A stretch of DNA of 64,000 nt from Promicromonospora sp049532985. GTDB taxonomy: Bacteria > Actinomycetota > Actinomycetes > Actinomycetales > Cellulomonadaceae. Shown here piece after piece: positions 47,127 through 56,282 of the stretch; within the stretch, counting starts at the first letter, position 1, and every line of letters begins with the position of its first letter. The stretch spans positions 1,364,001 to 1,428,000 of the forward strand of contig NZ_CP186693.1 of the NCBI RefSeq assembly GCF_049532985.1. Direction: 5' to 3'. Both the position numbers and the translations under genes were made by a program. The notes under the pieces are model-generated. The model did no database searches. It saw nothing but the letters and a program-made list of their open reading frames with translations, and was not told the DNA's origin.

Positions 47127-48680
47127 CTAACCGACCGGGGCCCCGCCGCCCTGCAGGAACCTGCAACGACCGGGATGGTGCGGCAGGCGCACGGTGAACG
47201 TGGTCCCGGCCGGTCCGGGTTCGCCCGTCGTCGCGGAGCGCACGTCGATGCGCCCGCCGTGGGCGGTGACGATGGACTCGGCGATGGCGAGCCCGAGGCC
47301 GGTCGACCCGCCCGCGCGGTTGCGTGCGGTGTCGCCGCGCGTGAAGCGGCGGAAGAGCGTGCCGCGCAGCTCCGCCGGGATGCCGGGGCCGTCGTCGGTG
47401 ACGGTGAGCCGGACGGCGTCGCCGGTGCGCCCGAGCCGCACGTCCACGTGGGTGCCGGCCGGGGTGTGCGTGCGCGCGTTGGCGAGCAGGTTCGCGAGGA
47501 CCTGCTGGAGCCGGGCCTCGTCGCCGGTCACGAGCAGGTCGCCCGCCGCGTCGGCCGGGCCGTCCGGCAGGTGCAGCGTCCAGGTGTGGTCCGGGCCCGC
47601 CACGTGCGCGTCCATGACGGCGCCGACGGCAAGGGCCGCGAGGTCCACCGCCGCACGGTCGAGCCGGCGTCCGGCGTCGAGCCGCGCCAGCAGCAGCAGG
47701 TCCTCGACGAGGGCCGTCATGCGCACCGCCTCGGACTCGATGCGGTCCAGCGAGCGGGCCGCGGTGGGCGGGAGCTCCTCGGCGGACCGGTGCACGAGCT
47801 CGGCATAGCCGCGGATCGAGGTCAGGGGCGTGCGCAGCTCGTGGCTCGCGTCCGCGACGAAACCGCGCACCTGCGTCTCGGAGTCGTGCCGGGCCTGGAG
47901 CGAGGTCTCCACGTTCTGGAGCATGCGGTTCAGGGCGGCGCCGACCTGCCCGACCTCGGTCCGCTCGTCGGTGAGGTTCTCGGGTACACGGGGGATGGTG
48001 CCGATCGCGCCCCGGGACAGCTCGAGCTCGGAGACCTGGCGCGCGGCGTCCGCGACGCCGTCGAGGGGGCGCAGGGAGCGGCGCACGAGCCACGCGCCGA
48101 CGACGACGGCGGCCAGCACCGCCGTGACACCCAGGGCGGTCTCGACCAGGACGTAGCTCCGCACGGTCGCGTCCACGGTGCTCGTGCTCGCGGCGACGAC
48201 GACCGGCTGCCCGTCGTCGGTGGTGCGGTGCACCGCACGGAACGAACCGAGGCCACCGAGCTGCACGTCGTGCGCGCGCCCGTCGGCGGGTACGGCGAGG
48301 AGCTCGGCCACCTGTCCGTCGTCGAGGTCCTCCCGGTCCAGGGAGGCGGTGACGTGGTCGGCGAGCACGGGCTCGCCGTCGAGGTAGCGCACGACCACGC
48401 TCCCGGGGCTCAGGCCCGGCGGGAACGCGGGCGGCGTGCCGTCGTCCGGGCGTGGGGGCACGGGTGTCTCGTCGCCGGACGGCGGCCGCGCGGGCCCACG
48501 GGAGAGCGCCTGGCTCGCCTGGTCCAGGTCGCCGTCGAGCCGGTCCACGAGCTGCGAGCGCAGTCCCGCCGTCGAGGCCACCGCGAGGGCGACGGTCACG
48601 GCCAGCACGACGGTCGCGAGCACGAGCACCAGCCGTCGTCGCAGGGTGACGGCTCGTCGTGGCCGCGGGGCGTCAGCCAC
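47127..48680 (-). CDS. Two-component sensor histidine kinase
   Basis: The 517-residue kinase has a first membrane helix (about 14-37), an extracytoplasmic domain of about 140 residues rich in Pro/Asp, a second helix (about 178-199), HAMP, then HisKA with His280 in FVADASHELRTPLTSIRGYA. The ATPase domain shows N-box LANLLANARTHTP, G1 VTDDGPGIP, and G2 GGSTGLGLAIAES. It matches the TcrY/TrcS-like actinobacterial group. Its start lies 8 bases inside the response regulator gene. The signal is unknown; the neighbouring secreted protein and glycosyltransferases suggest envelope sensing. Confidence 0.94.
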   Translation of the reverse strand: MADAPRPRRAVTLRRRLVLVLATVVLAVTVALAVASTAGLRSQLVDRLDGDLDQASQALSRGPARPPSGDETPVPPRPDDGTPPAFPPGLSPGSVVVRYLDGEPVLADHVTASLDREDLDDGQVAELLAVPADGRAHDVQLGGLGSFRAVHRTTDDGQPVVVAASTSTVDATVRSYVLVETALGVTAVLAAVVVGAWLVRRSLRPLDGVADAARQVSELELSRGAIGTIPRVPENLTDERTEVGQVGAALNRMLQNVETSLQARHDSETQVRGFVADASHELRTPLTSIRGYAELVHRSAEELPPTAARSLDRIESEAVRMTALVEDLLLLARLDAGRRLDRAAVDLAALAVGAVMDAHVAGPDHTWTLHLPDGPADAAGDLLVTGDEARLQQVLANLLANARTHTPAGTHVDVRLGRTGDAVRLTVTDDGPGIPAELRGTLFRRFTRGDTARNRAGGSTGLGLAIAESIVTAHGGRIDVRSATTGEPGPAGTTFTVRLPHHPGRCRFLQGGGAPVG

Positions 48681-49443
48681 GAGCCGCCTGCGCGCCGTTG
48701 GCCGGCCGGAGCGTGTACCCGACCCCGCGCAGCGTGTGGATCATGGGCTCGCGCCCCCGGTCGATCTTGCGGCGCAGGTAGGACACGTACAGCTCGACGA
48801 TGTTCGCCTGCCCGCCGAAGTCGTAGTGCCACACGTGGTCGAGGATCTGCGCCTTGGACAGGACCCGGCGCGGGTTGCGCATCAGGTAGCGCAGCAGCTC
48901 GAACTCGGTGGCCGTGAGCTGGATCTCCGCGCCTGCGCGTCGCACCTCGTACGCGTCCTCGTCGAGCTCCAGGTCGCCGACGACGATGACGGCGCTCTGG
49001 GCGTCGGTGGTCGCACCGCGCCGGCGCAGCAGGCCGCGCAGCCGGGCGACCACCTCCTCGAGGCTGAAGGGTTTGGTGACGTAGTCGTCGCCGCCCACGG
49101 TGAGCCCGGCGACGCGGTCCTCGACCGCGTCCCGCGCCGTGAGGAACAGCACCGGCATCCGGTCGTCCAGGGCACGCAGCCGCCGCAGCACGGTGAACCC
49201 GTCCGTGTCCGGGAGCATGATGTCCAGCACGACGGCGTCCGGGCCGGTCGCGCGTGCCGTGCGAACCGCCGAGATGCCGTCGTGGGCCGCCGAGACGTCC
49301 ATGCCCTCCAGGCGCAGCGCGGACGTGAGCAGCTCGGTGAGGTTGGGCTCGTCGTCCACCACGAGCACCCGGACGGGTGAGCCGTCGGGCCGGCTGAGGC
49401 GGGGCTGGTGGGGGTGGCCGGCGGCCGGGCTGGTCGTGGTCAT
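48673..49443 (-). CDS. OmpR/PhoB-family response regulator
   Basis: The 256-residue regulator has a receiver domain with the acidic pair in VLVVDDEPNL, phospho-acceptor Asp74 in DAVVLDIMLPD, Thr in LFLTARDAVED and Lys in VTKPFSLEEVV. The C-terminal winged helix shows LTATEFELLRYLMRNPRRVL and VSYLRRKIDRG plus RGVGYTLR. It heads the kinase operon (8-base overlap) and faces the GT2-GtrA gene 157 bases away, which it may control. Confidence 0.94.
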   Translation of the reverse strand: MTTTSPAAGHPHQPRLSRPDGSPVRVLVVDDEPNLTELLTSALRLEGMDVSAAHDGISAVRTARATGPDAVVLDIMLPDTDGFTVLRRLRALDDRMPVLFLTARDAVEDRVAGLTVGGDDYVTKPFSLEEVVARLRGLLRRRGATTDAQSAVIVVGDLELDEDAYEVRRAGAEIQLTATEFELLRYLMRNPRRVLSKAQILDHVWHYDFGGQANIVELYVSYLRRKIDRGREPMIHTLRGVGYTLRPANGAQAARG

Positions 49444-49600
49444 CGACCCACGATGTCCCCGCAACCGGTGACCATCCTGTGCCGCGCCTGTGCGTTGCCT
49501 ATGACTCCGGGCATGACTCCGGGCGCGACTCCGGCACGCACATGAGATGCATAGGCCGGCCACAGTTTCACCCGGGGGTCGGCCGCGAACGATCGTCGGC

Positions 49601-51001
49601 ATGAACTCATCGCTCTCCTCCGACGCCGGCCCCCGGCCGGCTCCCGACGTCACCGACCTGCCGCCCGGCGCACCCGTGCTCGACCTCGTGATCCCCATCT
49701 ACAACGAGGAACGCGGGCTCGAGCGTGCGGTGCGTGCCGCCCACGCCTACCTGACCACCCGCTTCCCCTACCCGGCGCGGATCACCGTGGTCGACAACGC
49801 CTCGACCGACGGCACCCTCGCCGTCGCGCAGCGCGTCCTGGCGGAGCTCGACGGCGTCCACCTGCTCCACCTGGACGCCAAGGGCCGCGGCCGTGCGCTG
49901 CACACCGCCTGGCTCGCCTCCGACGCGCAGGTGCTCGCCTACATGGACGTCGACCTGTCGACCGACCTGTCGGCCCTGCTGCCCCTGGTCGCCCCCCTGG
50001 TCTCCGGCCACTCGCACCTCGCGATCGGCACCCGGCTGGCTCGCGGTTCGCGCACCGTGCGCGGGCCGCGGCGCGAGATCATCTCCCGCGGGTACAACAT
50101 GCTGCTGCGCGGCACGCTGGCCGCCCGGTTCACCGACGCGCAGTGCGGTTTCAAGGCCATCCGGGCCGATGCCGCCCGTGCGCTGCTGCCGCTGGTCGCC
50201 GACACGCAGTGGTTCTTCGACACCGAGCTGCTGGTGCTGGCCGAGCGGGCGGGCCTGCGCATCCACGAGGTGCCCGTCGACTGGGTGGACGACCCGGACA
50301 GCCGGGTCGACATCGTCGCCACCGCGCTGGCCGACCTCCGGGGCATCGCGCGCCTGGCCCGCGACCTGGTCTCGGGGCGGTTGCCGCTCGCCGAGGTGCG
50401 CGCCCACCTGCCCGGCGCCGTCTGGGCACCGGGCACCGGGCCGGACGCCGCGGCCGCGCTCGAACCCCGGCGCGCCCTGCTGCTGCACCAGCTCGTCCGG
50501 TTCGGCCTCGTCGGGGTCGCCAGCACCGTCGCCTACGTGCTGCTCTACCTGCTGCTCGCGGGCGTCACCGGGCCCCAGGCGGCCAACTTCACCGCCCTGG
50601 TGCTGACGGCCGTCGCCAACACGGCGGCCAACCGCCGCGTCACGTTCGGGGTGCGCGGTCCGGACCGGCTCGGCACCCACCACGGGCAAGGGCTGGTCGT
50701 CTTCGGCCTGGCCTGGACGCTGACCGCCGGGTCCCTGTGGCTGCTCCACACCGTCTCGCCCGACACCGGCCGTGCCGTCGAGCTGGCCGTGCTCGTCGCG
50801 GCGAACCTCGTCGCGACCCTCCTGCGGTTCGTGCTGCTGCGCGTGTGGGTCTTCCGCCCACGCGCCGCGGCTGTCCCGGCCGGCACCGGGCCGGCTCCGT
50901 CCGCCCTACCGGCCGACCGCGCGTCCGCACCGGCACCGACCACCGCGGGACCCGCCCGGACCGGCGCGCCCGCCCCCGCCTCCGAAGGGAACCCCTCATG
51001 A
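49601..51001 (+). CDS. GT2 glycosyltransferase-GtrA fusion
   Basis: The 466-residue protein joins a GT2 sugar transferase (residues about 25-270; LDLVIPIYNEERGLERAVRA, DxD as YMDVDLSTDL, TDAQCGFKAIRADAA) to a GtrA four-helix membrane domain (about 300-420; LVRFGLVGVASTVAYVLLYL, ANFTALVLTAVANTAANRRV). Such fusions load a sugar onto polyprenyl phosphate and help flip it. A Pro/Ala-rich tail of 45 residues ends the protein. It overlaps the GT39-type gene (ATGA), which would use the lipid-linked sugar outside the cell. Start at ATG 49601. Confidence 0.92.
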   Translation: MNSSLSSDAGPRPAPDVTDLPPGAPVLDLVIPIYNEERGLERAVRAAHAYLTTRFPYPARITVVDNASTDGTLAVAQRVLAELDGVHLLHLDAKGRGRALHTAWLASDAQVLAYMDVDLSTDLSALLPLVAPLVSGHSHLAIGTRLARGSRTVRGPRREIISRGYNMLLRGTLAARFTDAQCGFKAIRADAARALLPLVADTQWFFDTELLVLAERAGLRIHEVPVDWVDDPDSRVDIVATALADLRGIARLARDLVSGRLPLAEVRAHLPGAVWAPGTGPDAAAALEPRRALLLHQLVRFGLVGVASTVAYVLLYLLLAGVTGPQAANFTALVLTAVANTAANRRVTFGVRGPDRLGTHHGQGLVVFGLAWTLTAGSLWLLHTVSPDTGRAVELAVLVAANLVATLLRFVLLRVWVFRPRAAAVPAGTGPAPSALPADRASAPAPTTAGPARTGAPAPASEGNPS

Positions 51002-53157
51002 CCACCCCAGCACACGTCGCCCCGGCGCTCGCCGGCCCCGGCGTCCCCGTCGTCGTCCTTCCGCCCGCGGAGGCCGTCCCCCAGAGCCCGGACCGCGCGT
51101 CGCGGGCGCGCTGGGAGCGCCCCGCGCTGCTCGGTCTGCTGCTCGTCACGGCGCTGCTCTACCTGTGGGGGCTGTCGGCCTCCGGCTGGGCCAACTCGTT
51201 CTACTCCGCGGCCGTGCAGGCCGGTTCCGAGTCGTGGACGGCCTTCCTCTACGGGGCGTCCGACGCCGCCGGGGCCATCACCGTGGACAAGCCACCCGCC
51301 TCGCTGTGGGTCATGGCGTTGTCGGTGCGGCTGTTCGGGCTCTCGTCGTGGTCGATCCTGGTGCCGCAGGCGCTGATGGGCGTGGCCACCGTCGGCGTCC
51401 TGTACGCGACGGTGCGCCGCGCGTTCTCCGCCCGGGCCGCCCTGCTCGCGGGCGCCGTCCTCGCCCTGACCCCGGTCGCGGCCCTGATGTTCCGCTTCAA
51501 CAACCCCGACGCGCTCCTGCTGCTCCTGCTCACCGGCGCCGTGGCGGCCGTGCTGCGCGCGGTCGAGGGACCCCGCACCACGCGGTGGATGGTGCTCGCC
51601 GGCGCCCTGGTGGGGCTCGCGTTCCTCACCAAGCAGCTCCAGGCCTTCCTCGTGCTGCCCAGCCTCGCGCTGATGTTCCTCGGGGCGGCGCCGGTGAGCC
51701 TCGGCCGGCGGATCCGGGACAGCCTGCTCGGCATCGCGGCCATGGTGGTGGCCGGCGGCTGGTGGGTGGCACTCGTCGAGCTCGTGCCTGCCTCGATGCG
51801 GCCGTACGTCGGCGGCTCGCAGACCAACTCGTTCCTGGAGCTCACGTTCGGCTACAACGGCCTGGGGCGCATCACCGGGGACGAGGAGGGCTCCGTCGGC
51901 GGGGGCGGCGGCATGGGCGGCGGGTTCGGCGGCTCCACCGGTCTCACCCGCCTGTTCGACGCCGAGAACGGCGGCCAGATCACGTGGCTCGTGCCCGCCG
52001 CCCTGATCCTCGCGGCGGGTGCGCTGTGGGCGCGCCGCCGGGCGCCCCGCACCGACGTCCGGCGGGCCGCCGTGCTGGGCTGGCTGTCGTTGCTGCTGGT
52101 CACCGCCCTGACGTTCTCGTTCATGGCCGGCATCTTCCACGCCTACTACACCGTGGCGCTGGCCGCTCCGGTCGCGGCCCTGGTCGGGATGGGCGGCTGG
52201 ACCCTGTGGGGCGAGCGGCACGCCCCGTGGGCGCTCTGGCTCCTGGCGGCGGCGAGCGGCACGACGACGGCGTGGGCGGTGGTGCTCCTCGGACGCAGCG
52301 CCGACTGGCTGCCGTGGCTGCGCTGGACCGTCCTGGCCGTGGGCGCCCTCGGCACGCTGGCGCTGGTCGCGGCGGCCGTGCACCCGGGGCGAGCCGCGGT
52401 GGCGCGGGCCGGGGCGGCGCTCGCGCTGGTGGCCGGCCTCGCCGGACCGGCGGCGTACACGCTGCAGACGGTCGCCACGCCGCACGCCGGGTCGATCGTG
52501 ACCGCGGGGCCGTCCGTGTCGGGCGGGTTCGGGGGCATGGGCGGCGGGATGCCTGGGGGAGGGATGCCTGGGGGAGGGATGCCTGGGGGCGGGATGGCTG
52601 GTGCCGGCGGTCAGGCCGGCGGGGGCCAGATGGGTCAGCCACCGACCGGTGGGCAGACGGGTCAGTCACCGACCGGTGGGCAGACGGGTCAGTCGCCGAC
52701 CGGGGCCGACGGCACGGGCGGCATGGCCGGTGGCATGGGTGGTGGCATGGGTGGCCTGCTGAACGGTGCCGAGGTGTCCGAGGAGGTCGCCGCCCTCCTG
52801 CTCCAGGACGCCGACCGGTACACCTGGGCCGCGGCGGCCGTGGGCTCGCAGAACGCGGCGTCGTACCAGCTCGAGACCGAGCAGCCGGTGATGGCGGTCG
52901 GTGGCTTCAACGGGTCCGACCCGTCGCCCACCCTGGAGCAGTTCCAGGAGTACGTCGCCGCCGGGGAGATCCACTGGTTCGTGGGCGGGGGCGGGTTCGG
53001 CGGGCAGAACGGCGGTTCGTCGTCGTCGAGCGAGATCGCCGCGTGGGTGGAGGAGAACTTCACGGCGACGACCGTCGACGGCGTCACCCTGTACGACCTG
53101 ACCGGTGCGGCGGCCGCGCCGTCGACGGGGACGGGGACGGGGACGGCGGACGTCTGA
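50998..53157 (+). CDS. GT39/ArnT-like membrane glycosyltransferase with Gly/Met-rich insert
   Basis: The 719-residue protein has about 12 membrane helices and PMT_2/ArnT text: SASGWANSFYSAAVQAGSES, DAAGAITVDKPPASLWVMAL with the catalytic Asp region, and RFNNPDALLLLLL. Extracytoplasmic loops hold glycine-rich stretches (GGGGGMGGGFGG near residue 305) and a repeat tract at about 515-570 (GMPGG and QTGQSPTGG units). A C-terminal extracellular domain of about 140 residues follows (SEEVAALLLQDADRYTWAAA). It probably transfers a polyprenyl-phosphate sugar from the GT2-GtrA product to a wall polymer or protein. Confidence 0.88.
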   Translation: MTTPAHVAPALAGPGVPVVVLPPAEAVPQSPDRASRARWERPALLGLLLVTALLYLWGLSASGWANSFYSAAVQAGSESWTAFLYGASDAAGAITVDKPPASLWVMALSVRLFGLSSWSILVPQALMGVATVGVLYATVRRAFSARAALLAGAVLALTPVAALMFRFNNPDALLLLLLTGAVAAVLRAVEGPRTTRWMVLAGALVGLAFLTKQLQAFLVLPSLALMFLGAAPVSLGRRIRDSLLGIAAMVVAGGWWVALVELVPASMRPYVGGSQTNSFLELTFGYNGLGRITGDEEGSVGGGGGMGGGFGGSTGLTRLFDAENGGQITWLVPAALILAAGALWARRRAPRTDVRRAAVLGWLSLLLVTALTFSFMAGIFHAYYTVALAAPVAALVGMGGWTLWGERHAPWALWLLAAASGTTTAWAVVLLGRSADWLPWLRWTVLAVGALGTLALVAAAVHPGRAAVARAGAALALVAGLAGPAAYTLQTVATPHAGSIVTAGPSVSGGFGGMGGGMPGGGMPGGGMPGGGMAGAGGQAGGGQMGQPPTGGQTGQSPTGGQTGQSPTGADGTGGMAGGMGGGMGGLLNGAEVSEEVAALLLQDADRYTWAAAAVGSQNAASYQLETEQPVMAVGGFNGSDPSPTLEQFQEYVAAGEIHWFVGGGGFGGQNGGSSSSSEIAAWVEENFTATTVDGVTLYDLTGAAAAPSTGTGTGTADV
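52546..52705 (+). repeat. 15-bp and 27-bp tandem repeats inside the GT39 gene
   Basis: GGGATGCCTGGGGGA repeats at 52546, 52561 and 52576 with a fourth partial copy; a 27-base unit starting CAGACGGGTCAG repeats at 52627, 52654 and 52681. Both unit sizes are multiples of three, so copy changes keep the frame. Confidence 0.9.
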
Positions 53158-53198
53158 CCTTCGGTCGGGTTCGACCCCGCGGCGGCGTCGTCGGGGTA

Positions 53199-53236
53199 CG
53201 GTCGGTGGTCGCGTCGCGAGGCGCGACCACCGACCG
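53199..53236 (+). terminator. Hairpin with 15-bp perfect stem
   Basis: CGGTCGGTGGTCGCG (53199-53213) pairs exactly with CGCGACCACCGACCG (53222-53236), loop of 8. It lies 41 bases after the GT39 stop and 37 before the aldo/keto reductase start. No U-tract. Confidence 0.7.
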
Positions 53237-53273
53237 GGCGCTCGCGGCGCCCACGATCGTCGAGGAGAGGCCG

Positions 53274-54212
53274 ATGACCCAGGAGACCCGCACTGCCACG
53301 ATCGGCGCCGGCCCGGTCACGCTCGGTACGTCGGGACTCGGTGCGCGCACCGCGCCGGGGTCCGCGGACGAGGAGGTGGCGGTCGAGGTCGCGCTCGACC
53401 TGTTCGCCGGCGACCACGCCTTCCTGGACACGTCCAACAACTACGCCGGGGGCCGGTCGGAGGCCGTGCTCGGGCTGGCCCTGGCGCGCCTCGGACCGGA
53501 GGCGGCCGCCCGTGTCGTGTCGAAGGTCGACCACGAGCCCGGGACGCGGGTGTTCGACCGTGACCGCGTGCTGCGCTCGTTCGACGAGACCACGGCGCGG
53601 CTGGGTGTCGACCACCTGCCGCTGCTGCACCTGCACGACCCGTACTCGGTGACGTTCGAGGAGGCGGTCGGCCCTGGTGGCGCGGTGGAGGGGCTCGTCG
53701 AGCTGCGCGAGGCGGGGCGGGTGGGGGCGATCGGCGTCGCCGCGGCTCCGGTACCGCTGATGGCCAGGTACGTGCGGACCGGCCTGTTCGACGCCGTGCT
53801 GATCCACAACCGGTTCACGCTCGTCGACCAGTCGGCAGCCCCCGTCTTCGCGGAGGCCAAGGAGCGAGGGATGACCGTGTTCAACGCGGCGCCGTTCGGC
53901 TCGGGCCTGCTCGCCAAGGGCCCGCACGACGGCGCCGTGTACGACTACCGCCCCGCGGGTGCCGACCTGCTGGCCTGGACGCGACGGCTGCAGGAGACGT
54001 GCGCGGCCCACGGGGTGTCCCTGCCGGCCGTCGCGCTGCACTACTCGCTGCGCTCGCCGCTGGTCGACTCGACGGTGGTCGGCGTCGCGTCGCCGGGGCG
54101 CCGGGCGCAGCTCGACCGGCTCGTCGCGACCCAGGTCCCGGACGGGCTGTGGGACGCGGTCGACGTGCTCGGGCCGGCGCCGTCGCCGGTGGACGACAGC
54201 GCCTACGCCTGA
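53274..54212 (+). CDS. Aldo/keto reductase family protein
   Basis: The 312-residue protein fits the AKR barrel of the D-threo-aldose 1-dehydrogenase/fucose dehydrogenase branch: TLGTSGLGARTA, FLDTSNNYAGGRSEAVLGLA with the catalytic Tyr, VVSKVDHEPG with Lys, LLHLHDPYSV with His, and VTVFNAAPFGSGLL. It would oxidise a sugar lactol or reduce an aldehyde with NAD(P)(H). It is a single gene with GAGGAGAGG before its ATG at 53274; a hairpin separates it from the glycosyltransferase genes. Confidence 0.9.
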   Translation: MTQETRTATIGAGPVTLGTSGLGARTAPGSADEEVAVEVALDLFAGDHAFLDTSNNYAGGRSEAVLGLALARLGPEAAARVVSKVDHEPGTRVFDRDRVLRSFDETTARLGVDHLPLLHLHDPYSVTFEEAVGPGGAVEGLVELREAGRVGAIGVAAAPVPLMARYVRTGLFDAVLIHNRFTLVDQSAAPVFAEAKERGMTVFNAAPFGSGLLAKGPHDGAVYDYRPAGADLLAWTRRLQETCAAHGVSLPAVALHYSLRSPLVDSTVVGVASPGRRAQLDRLVATQVPDGLWDAVDVLGPAPSPVDDSAYA

Positions 54213-54333
54213 CGCCAGGCGTCCACGGCCTCCGGACCGGTGACGTCAGCCGCCCGCGGGTACGCGCGCACCGATGGTCCGGGCGGCACGGCAGACCTCG
54301 CCCGGCAGCGGCGACGACTGACGTCGCGGGGCG

Positions 54334-55542
54334 TCACTCCCAGCGCCGGTGCCGCGCCAGCGCGGTCCAGACGACGGCCAGGCTGCCCGCGCACACGGCC
54401 GCGACCACCGCGAGCGCCGGCGCGTAGGAGATCCCGGGTGCGAGGGCGGCCAGCACCGTGGGCAGCAGGAACCCGGTGTAGGCCAGGGCGTAGTAGACGC
54501 CCGTCATGCCGGCCAGGTCCCGCGGGGTGGCCAGCGACTGGGCGATGAGCAGCCCGGACACGACGCACACCCCGTACGAGCCGCCGAGGAGCACCGCCAC
54601 CGCGAACGCGAGGACGGGCGCGCCGGCCGCCGCTGCGACGGCGGCCAGCACCATGCCGGCGGTCATGCCCGCCAGGCCGACGACGAGCGCGTGCCCGTGG
54701 GTCACCCGGTTGAGGAACCCGACGGTGGTCTGGGTGACCGCCCCGGTGCCCAGGGTGACCACGGTGAGGCCCGTGGCGTAGAGGGTCGCCCAGGGCCCCA
54801 GGCGGTGCTCGACGACCGCGGGCATGATCGCGTACGCGACGCCCGCTGCGGCGAACACCCACGGCGCGGCCGGCAGGACCAGCACCCGGAACGCGCGCTG
54901 CGCGGCGGGCGGTACCTGCAGGTCGCGCCACCAGGGTCGGGCCGCCCGCTGCCCGGCCGGCAGGCTCTCGGGTGCCCGGAGCAGCGGCCCGAGCGCGGCG
55001 AGGCAGAGCGCCACGTGCACCACGTAGGGCGACTGTGCCGGCCAGGGTGCCCACTGGGCGATCGCTCCCGTGACGCCGGCGCCGAGCGCGAACCCCAGCG
55101 TGAGGGTGAGCGAGGAGCGCCAGGCGCCCGCCGGGGAACCGGCGTACGGGTCCCACGGCGGCGCGGAGAGCTCCTTGATCCAGCTCGACCCCACGGACAT
55201 GCCGATGCCGACGCCGATGCCCGCGAGCAGCCGGCCCGCGCAGAGGAGCACGAACGAGTCGAGGCTCGCCGCGAGCAGCATGCTCGCGACGATGGCGCTG
55301 ACGAGCCCGGCGACGGCGACCGGCTTGCGGCCGTGCCGGTCGGACACCGCCGCGGCGACCAGCAGGCCCGGGATCAGGCCGAACACGTACATGCCGAGGA
55401 GCAGGTTCGCCTGCCACGGCGCATAACCGCCCAGCGTCTCGTACAGGTGCAGCAGCGGCGTGAAGTGGTTGCCGCCCCACGCCACGACGAACACGGCGGG
55501 TGCCGTCAGCAGCCAGGGCCGCCCCGCGGGTCGCGGGCTCAC
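54334..55542 (-). CDS. MFS transporter, paralogue of the one at 2361
   Basis: The 402-residue MFS protein has 12 helices and starts like its paralogue (VFVVAWGGNHFTPLLHLYET), with loop 2-3 motif SDRHGRKPVAVAG and GSSWIKELSAPPWDPYAG. It overlaps the GntR gene by GTGA, so regulator and transporter are one transcript. Being tied to a FadR-type regulator suggests uptake or export of a small acid. Confidence 0.87.
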   Translation of the reverse strand: MSPRPAGRPWLLTAPAVFVVAWGGNHFTPLLHLYETLGGYAPWQANLLLGMYVFGLIPGLLVAAAVSDRHGRKPVAVAGLVSAIVASMLLAASLDSFVLLCAGRLLAGIGVGIGMSVGSSWIKELSAPPWDPYAGSPAGAWRSSLTLTLGFALGAGVTGAIAQWAPWPAQSPYVVHVALCLAALGPLLRAPESLPAGQRAARPWWRDLQVPPAAQRAFRVLVLPAAPWVFAAAGVAYAIMPAVVEHRLGPWATLYATGLTVVTLGTGAVTQTTVGFLNRVTHGHALVVGLAGMTAGMVLAAVAAAAGAPVLAFAVAVLLGGSYGVCVVSGLLIAQSLATPRDLAGMTGVYYALAYTGFLLPTVLAALAPGISYAPALAVVAAVCAGSLAVVWTALARHRRWE

Positions 55543-56222
55543 CGGGCCACCTCGTACCCGCTGTGGCCACGGGCGAGGTGCTGCTCGATCAGCCGGGCGA
55601 ACCCCGCGGGGTCCCGGGCCTCGATCGCCCCCAGGAGTGCGGTGTGCTCGTCAGCGAACTCGTCGAGGCGGCCGGCGGCCGAGGCGACCGCGAGGTGCGT
55701 CAGGCGGATCAGCCGGGGGCCGAGCAGCCGAGAGATCTCGGCCACCACGCCGCTGTGCTCGTGATGGATGATCGCGGCGTGGAACGCGTAGTCCAGCACG
55801 GCGAACTCCGCGGGCCGGGCGACCGTGGCACGCTGCCGGTCCAGGATCGCCCGCAGGCGCGTGGCCAGCTCTTCCCGGGATCCGGCGTCGGCGGCGTCGA
55901 GCCGCCGCACGACGTCGGTCTCCAGCATCGAGCGGACCGCCAGCAGCTCGTCCCGTTCGGTGGCGGTGGGCACCGTGACCATCGCGCCCTTCTTCGGCGC
56001 GAGGGCCACCAGGCCCCAGACCTGGAGCGTGAGCAGCGCCTCGCGCACCGGCGTGCGGCTCACGCCGTGCCCGGCTGCGACGTCCACCTCGGTGAGCCAG
56101 GTGCCCGGAGCGGTCTCGCCGCTGACGATCCGGTGGGCGAGCTCGCCGGCCAGCCGCTCGGCGATCGACCGGGCCGGGGTGGTCCAGGGCAGGTTGAGGT
56201 GCGCGGCCGGATCGAGATGCAT
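55539..56222 (-). CDS. GntR-family regulator with FCD ligand domain
   Basis: The 227-residue protein has the GntR winged helix (SIAERLAGELAHRIVSGETA, GVSRTPVREALLTLQVWGLV) and an FCD all-helical domain with metal ligands (D-x3-H in LDYAFHAAIIHHEHS; H in FADEHTALLGAIEARDPAGF and LIEQHLARGHSG). FCD regulators respond to small carboxylates. It is first in an operon with the MFS gene. The ATG at 56222 lies inside the palindrome at 56216-56239, so the message may be leaderless or a start a little downstream may be used. Confidence 0.9.
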   Translation of the reverse strand: MHLDPAAHLNLPWTTPARSIAERLAGELAHRIVSGETAPGTWLTEVDVAAGHGVSRTPVREALLTLQVWGLVALAPKKGAMVTVPTATERDELLAVRSMLETDVVRRLDAADAGSREELATRLRAILDRQRATVARPAEFAVLDYAFHAAIIHHEHSGVVAEISRLLGPRLIRLTHLAVASAAGRLDEFADEHTALLGAIEARDPAGFARLIEQHLARGHSGYEVAR

Positions 56223-56239
56223 GCATCTATGTATGCATC
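56216..56239. promoter_or_regulatory. GntR/FCD operator over the start codon
   Basis: GATGCATGCAT (56216-56226) and ATGTATGCATC (56229-56239) are an inverted repeat matching at 10 of 11 positions around a 2-base centre. It contains the ATG of the GntR gene and is much AT-richer than its surroundings. Autoregulation is likely. Confidence 0.7.
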
Positions 56240-56282
56240 ATGCGCGGCATTGCGTGCGCCGACGCCTGGGATCCGATCCCGC

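Noticed and set aside
50545..52485. 646-codon minus-strand open frame over the glycosyltransferases
   Set aside because: Hydrophilic Arg/Gln/His-rich shadow of two membrane protein genes.
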